Source of the DNA: JADCRZ01 sp031399065
GTDB lineage: Bacteria; Bacteroidota; Bacteroidia; Chitinophagales; Chitinophagaceae
Direction of reading: 5' to 3'
DNA length: 64,000 nucleotides
NCBI GenBank assembly: GCA_031399065.1
Contig: JANNOM010000027.1
Coordinates: 9,056-73,055 of the forward strand
Part shown: one piece after another, positions 61,505-64,000 of the stretch
Layout: each line of letters begins with the position of its first letter
Position numbering within the stretch: the stretch's first letter is position 1
Notes under the pieces: generated by a model
Seen by the model: only the letters and a program-made list of their open reading frames with translations
The model's database searches: none
What the model was told of the DNA's origin: nothing
Made by a program: the position numbers and the translations under genes

Positions 61505-62929
61505 ATGAAAAATTTCTTAAAATACATTATAAGCCTTTTTGTTCTGCTGACTACCAGTACTACAGGAGCACAAAATTTAAAACAGGTGCATGATTCTGTA
61601 AGTGTATTATTACTGCATGCTTTTAACACAGAAGATCCTTTAAACACTTATGTGTTAACTTCATCTGCATATCAGAAAAAAATGGATGTTGATAAATTTT
61701 CCGAAGGACTAAAGAAATTCAATCTCAGATCGGGAAAATGGAAAGGGCTGACCTTTAAAGAACCAAAGGAAGATGGCTTTACATATCTTGCGGATTTTGA
61801 AAATGACAAACAAATACTCTTCTTAAGAGTAGATGAATACGGCAAAATACTGAGGTTCAATTTCACTCCAATTCCATTGAAAAAAATGGAGAAAATCTAT
61901 TTTATCCCTTCTGATAACCCTATGGTTAATTCTATTGATAGCCTGGTTGAAAGGCTTGTGAGGCCTTATATTCAACAAGAAAATTCTACAGGATTATGTA
62001 TAGCGATTATTGAAGATAGAAATGTGTATAAATATTGCTATGGTGAAGTAGTCAAAGGAGGCTCACAACTTCCTGATCCAGCAACTTCCATTTTTGAAAT
62101 TGGGTCTGTAACGAAAACATTTACTTCTTTGTTGCTTGCCTTACAAGTAGTAAAAAAGAAGATAAGCCTAAAAGATCCAATCAACAAATTTCTCCCCAGT
62201 TCCATTCCAACGCTCAAATATGAAGATGTGTATATAAAGCTTATCAATCTAGCAAATCACACCTCAGGACTTCCAAGGCTACCTTCAAATATTTTTTTAG
62301 GTAATGTCAATCCTGAAGATCCATATAAGCATTACAACCGTGATTCTCTGCTTAGCTATTTGAAATTATTTAGCCCCACGGTGAAGCCCGGGAGCCAATT
62401 CTCTTATTCTAACTATGGAGCTGGCCTTTTGGGTAATATTTTAGCAGATATTTCTCACAGAAGTTTTGAGCAACTGGTTGAAGAAGAAATATGCGTCCCA
62501 TTACAGATGAAAAGCACACGAATCAGTTTAAATGAGAGAGCTATTCCTTTTTTGGTGCAAGGATATACAGCCAAAGGTGAGGTGACATCCGATTGGGATC
62601 TTGGTTCATTGCAAGGATCAGGTGCAATCAAATCGACATTAAATGATATGATTCGCTACACTCAGGCTCAACTTGGTCAGTCTCCAACTAACCTAAAAAA
62701 AGCATTGTTGTTAACACACCATTTGACTTTTCAAGATAAAGATAATGCAATAGGACTGGGATGGCGTATTGAACAAGGGCAAGCAAGAAATTACCTGCAT
62801 CATTCTGGTGGTACTGGTGGATTTCGTTCTTTTGTGGGTTTCGACAAAAAGCGACAGATAGGGGTTGTCATTCTTTCTAATACGGCTGAGGATGTTACTG
62901 GTATTGGAGAGGCTTTTTTAAAAAACTAA
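61505..62929 (+). CDS. serine hydrolase of the beta-lactamase/DD-peptidase class C type
   Basis: 474 residues from the ATG at 61505 (a GTG six codons earlier overlaps the recombinase remnant and is less likely). Signal peptide (FLKYIISLFVLLTTSTTGAQ). A small N-terminal DUF3887-like domain about 25-120 is followed by the beta-lactamase fold: SxxK as Ser201-Val-Thr-Lys204 in FEIGSVTKTFTSLLLALQ, YSN in GSQFSYSNYGAG (about 299-310), and HSGGTGG near 437. Such enzymes are esterases or DD-peptidases in the periplasm; a role in beta-lactam resistance is not implied. The next gene starts 25 bp downstream. Confidence 0.9.
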   Translation: MKNFLKYIISLFVLLTTSTTGAQNLKQVHDSVSVLLLHAFNTEDPLNTYVLTSSAYQKKMDVDKFSEGLKKFNLRSGKWKGLTFKEPKEDGFTYLADFENDKQILFLRVDEYGKILRFNFTPIPLKKMEKIYFIPSDNPMVNSIDSLVERLVRPYIQQENSTGLCIAIIEDRNVYKYCYGEVVKGGSQLPDPATSIFEIGSVTKTFTSLLLALQVVKKKISLKDPINKFLPSSIPTLKYEDVYIKLINLANHTSGLPRLPSNIFLGNVNPEDPYKHYNRDSLLSYLKLFSPTVKPGSQFSYSNYGAGLLGNILADISHRSFEQLVEEEICVPLQMKSTRISLNERAIPFLVQGYTAKGEVTSDWDLGSLQGSGAIKSTLNDMIRYTQAQLGQSPTNLKKALLLTHHLTFQDKDNAIGLGWRIEQGQARNYLHHSGGTGGFRSFVGFDKKRQIGVVILSNTAEDVTGIGEAFLKN

Positions 62930-62954
62930 ATGTATTTTGATAACTGCTTTAAAT

Positions 62955-64000
62955 ATGAAATATTCTTTCATTATATTCTTCTTTATATCATTTAACATAT
63001 ATGCGCAAAAGATGGATGTGTTATTGATAGGAGCATCACATAACTACAGTAACTATCCTCAACAAGACCTTTCAAATATTAAAAGTAAGATCAAAAAATT
63101 TAAACCAACTGCCTTTTTTGGAGAGTTTTTGAGTAAAGAAGATGAGCAAAATATTATGGATTATTGGTGTAAGCAAGAGAATGTCAAACGTCTTGAAACA
63201 CTTAGAAAAAATAGATATATAACATCAGAGAAACTTCCAAAGGTCATTGACAGTTTAAAAAAATTATCATTGCGAAATCCAAAAGATTATTATTTAAAAA
63301 CTGGTTTAGCACACGCTTACTATCTTAATCAAGATGTTTCAAATGGACATTATCAGTTTTGGCAAGTTTTTAATAATCTACAACAATTACCTAATATTGA
63401 ACTTGAAAACTATGTAAATAAAATACTTAGCCCGCAATTAGATGTAAAAGGACGAAGTATGAAAAGATTGAAAACCTCTGAATATGCACTTATTGCTTTC
63501 CCAATGATGCAGGAGATGGGAATTCAAGAATTATATCCTATGGATTGTCAAGATTACGATTTGAACTGGTCTGCATCAGCATTAGCATTCTACAATAAAT
63601 TTGAAGATCTCAAAAAAGACACACTGACGACCTATGCAAATGAGTTAAAAACAATGCTAATTAACAGAGATAAAGGATTTGAAAAATATGGTAGTGTTGA
63701 AAAAAACTCAAAAAACGTAACGGAATGGTTAAATACTGATGAAGCGTCTGATATTTCTGCGTCGGGAGATTTTTATTTTCAAGAAATGTATGATAAAAAA
63801 GACTTCCCAAAAGAGGAAATGCTTTCGCAAATACATTGGTGGTTAATGAGAAATCAGGGAATGTGCGAAAATGTTGTAACTAAAGCCAGAACTTTAGGTG
63901 CAAAAAAAGTGGTTGTTATTGTCGGAGCTAATCATAGAAAATATATGCAAGAAATATTCAAAAAAATGCCAAATGTATCGGTAAGAAATATAAATGAATT
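62955..64000 (+). CDS. DUF5694-like protein, partial (runs off the window)
   Basis: 348 residues to the window edge, without a stop. Signal peptide (YSFIIFFFISFNIYAQ). The family opening MDVLLIGASHNYSNYPQQDL, then FKPTAFFGEFLSKEDEQNIM and, near the end, KKVVVIVGANHRKYMQEIF, resembles TraB/GumN-type or DUF5694 hydrolase-like proteins, in which LxGxxH and VGxxH motifs recur. Its function is unknown. It lies 25 bp behind the serine hydrolase, so it is probably in the same operon. Confidence 0.7.
   Translation, partial: MKYSFIIFFFISFNIYAQKMDVLLIGASHNYSNYPQQDLSNIKSKIKKFKPTAFFGEFLSKEDEQNIMDYWCKQENVKRLETLRKNRYITSEKLPKVIDSLKKLSLRNPKDYYLKTGLAHAYYLNQDVSNGHYQFWQVFNNLQQLPNIELENYVNKILSPQLDVKGRSMKRLKTSEYALIAFPMMQEMGIQELYPMDCQDYDLNWSASALAFYNKFEDLKKDTLTTYANELKTMLINRDKGFEKYGSVEKNSKNVTEWLNTDEASDISASGDFYFQEMYDKKDFPKEEMLSQIHWWLMRNQGMCENVVTKARTLGAKKVVVIVGANHRKYMQEIFKKMPNVSVRNINE

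Noticed and set aside
1..64000. CRISPR array, tRNA or rRNA genes, integron integrase
   Set aside because: No regularly spaced repeats, cloverleaf or rRNA segments were seen, and no intI-type gene with its extra patch was recognised among the recombinase fragments.

Overview
The window comes from a member of the phylum Bacteroidota, most likely a Chitinophagaceae-type soil or rhizosphere bacterium. The evidence is a SusC/SusD pair with a hybrid two-component regulator, several proteins with type IX secretion (T9SS) sorting tails of both type A and type B, TonB-dependent receptors, LytTR/LytS-type regulation, and promoter-like TAnnTTTG elements. No rRNA or tRNA gene and no CRISPR array was seen. 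Family names are assigned from motifs read by eye; no database search was possible.

Layout. 1-7.3 kb: the end of a TonB-dependent receptor, a heparinase II/III-like lyase, an ankyrin protein, a TlpA-like thioredoxin behind a broken Cys-rich small ORF, and a GH13 amylase-family enzyme. 7.3-12.3 kb: a patchwork island of small accessory genes (DHFR-like, SRPBCC, DoxX, Crp/Fnr, VOC) mixed with gene fragments: two VOC pieces, an integrase N-terminus, a rifampin ADP-ribosyltransferase (Arr) C-terminus, and a truncated sigma factor joined to an unrelated tail. 12.5-14.1 kb: an alpha/beta hydrolase and a hicAB toxin-antitoxin pair.

14.5-34.1 kb is a polysaccharide utilization locus. It holds a GH5-like mannanase, divergent from a one-protein hybrid two-component sensor/regulator, then SusC, SusD, a 1601-residue BNR/GH74-like protein with CARDB, Fn3 and two CBM9-like domains and a T9SS tail, a DUF4832-like/SGNH-esterase fusion, and a GH27 alpha-galactosidase. 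Endo-mannanase plus alpha-galactosidase plus a possible acetylesterase suggests acetylated galacto(gluco)mannan as substrate, which is an inference. A 15-bp direct repeat with a 21-bp period lies between the regulator and susC and is a good candidate operator.

34-51.7 kb is more chromosomal in character: Mn-catalase, a beta-helix T9SS protein, an SDR oxidoreductase, a type-B T9SS propeller protein, a LytS/LytTR pair, a BamA/TamA-like outer membrane protein, an O-acetylhomoserine sulfhydrylase-family enzyme, GrpB, a Uma2-family nuclease and an amidase.

51.7-61.5 kb is a second accessory region: a TPR-Arr fusion, Crp/Fnr, a small outer membrane protein, a decayed lipocalin-like gene, an ABM-like protein, a SnoaL/membrane-protein pair divergent from an AraC regulator, a T9SS protein, then remains of serine and tyrosine recombinases around a VOC-TfoX-HhH module. 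Degenerate repeats beginning with or near GCTAAC directly follow the stop codons of several small genes here and in the 7-11 kb island. Some form imperfect palindromes, as integron attC sites do. No integron integrase is present. A 120-bp direct repeat brackets the VOC-TfoX-HhH module. The window ends with a serine hydrolase and the start of a DUF5694-like gene.
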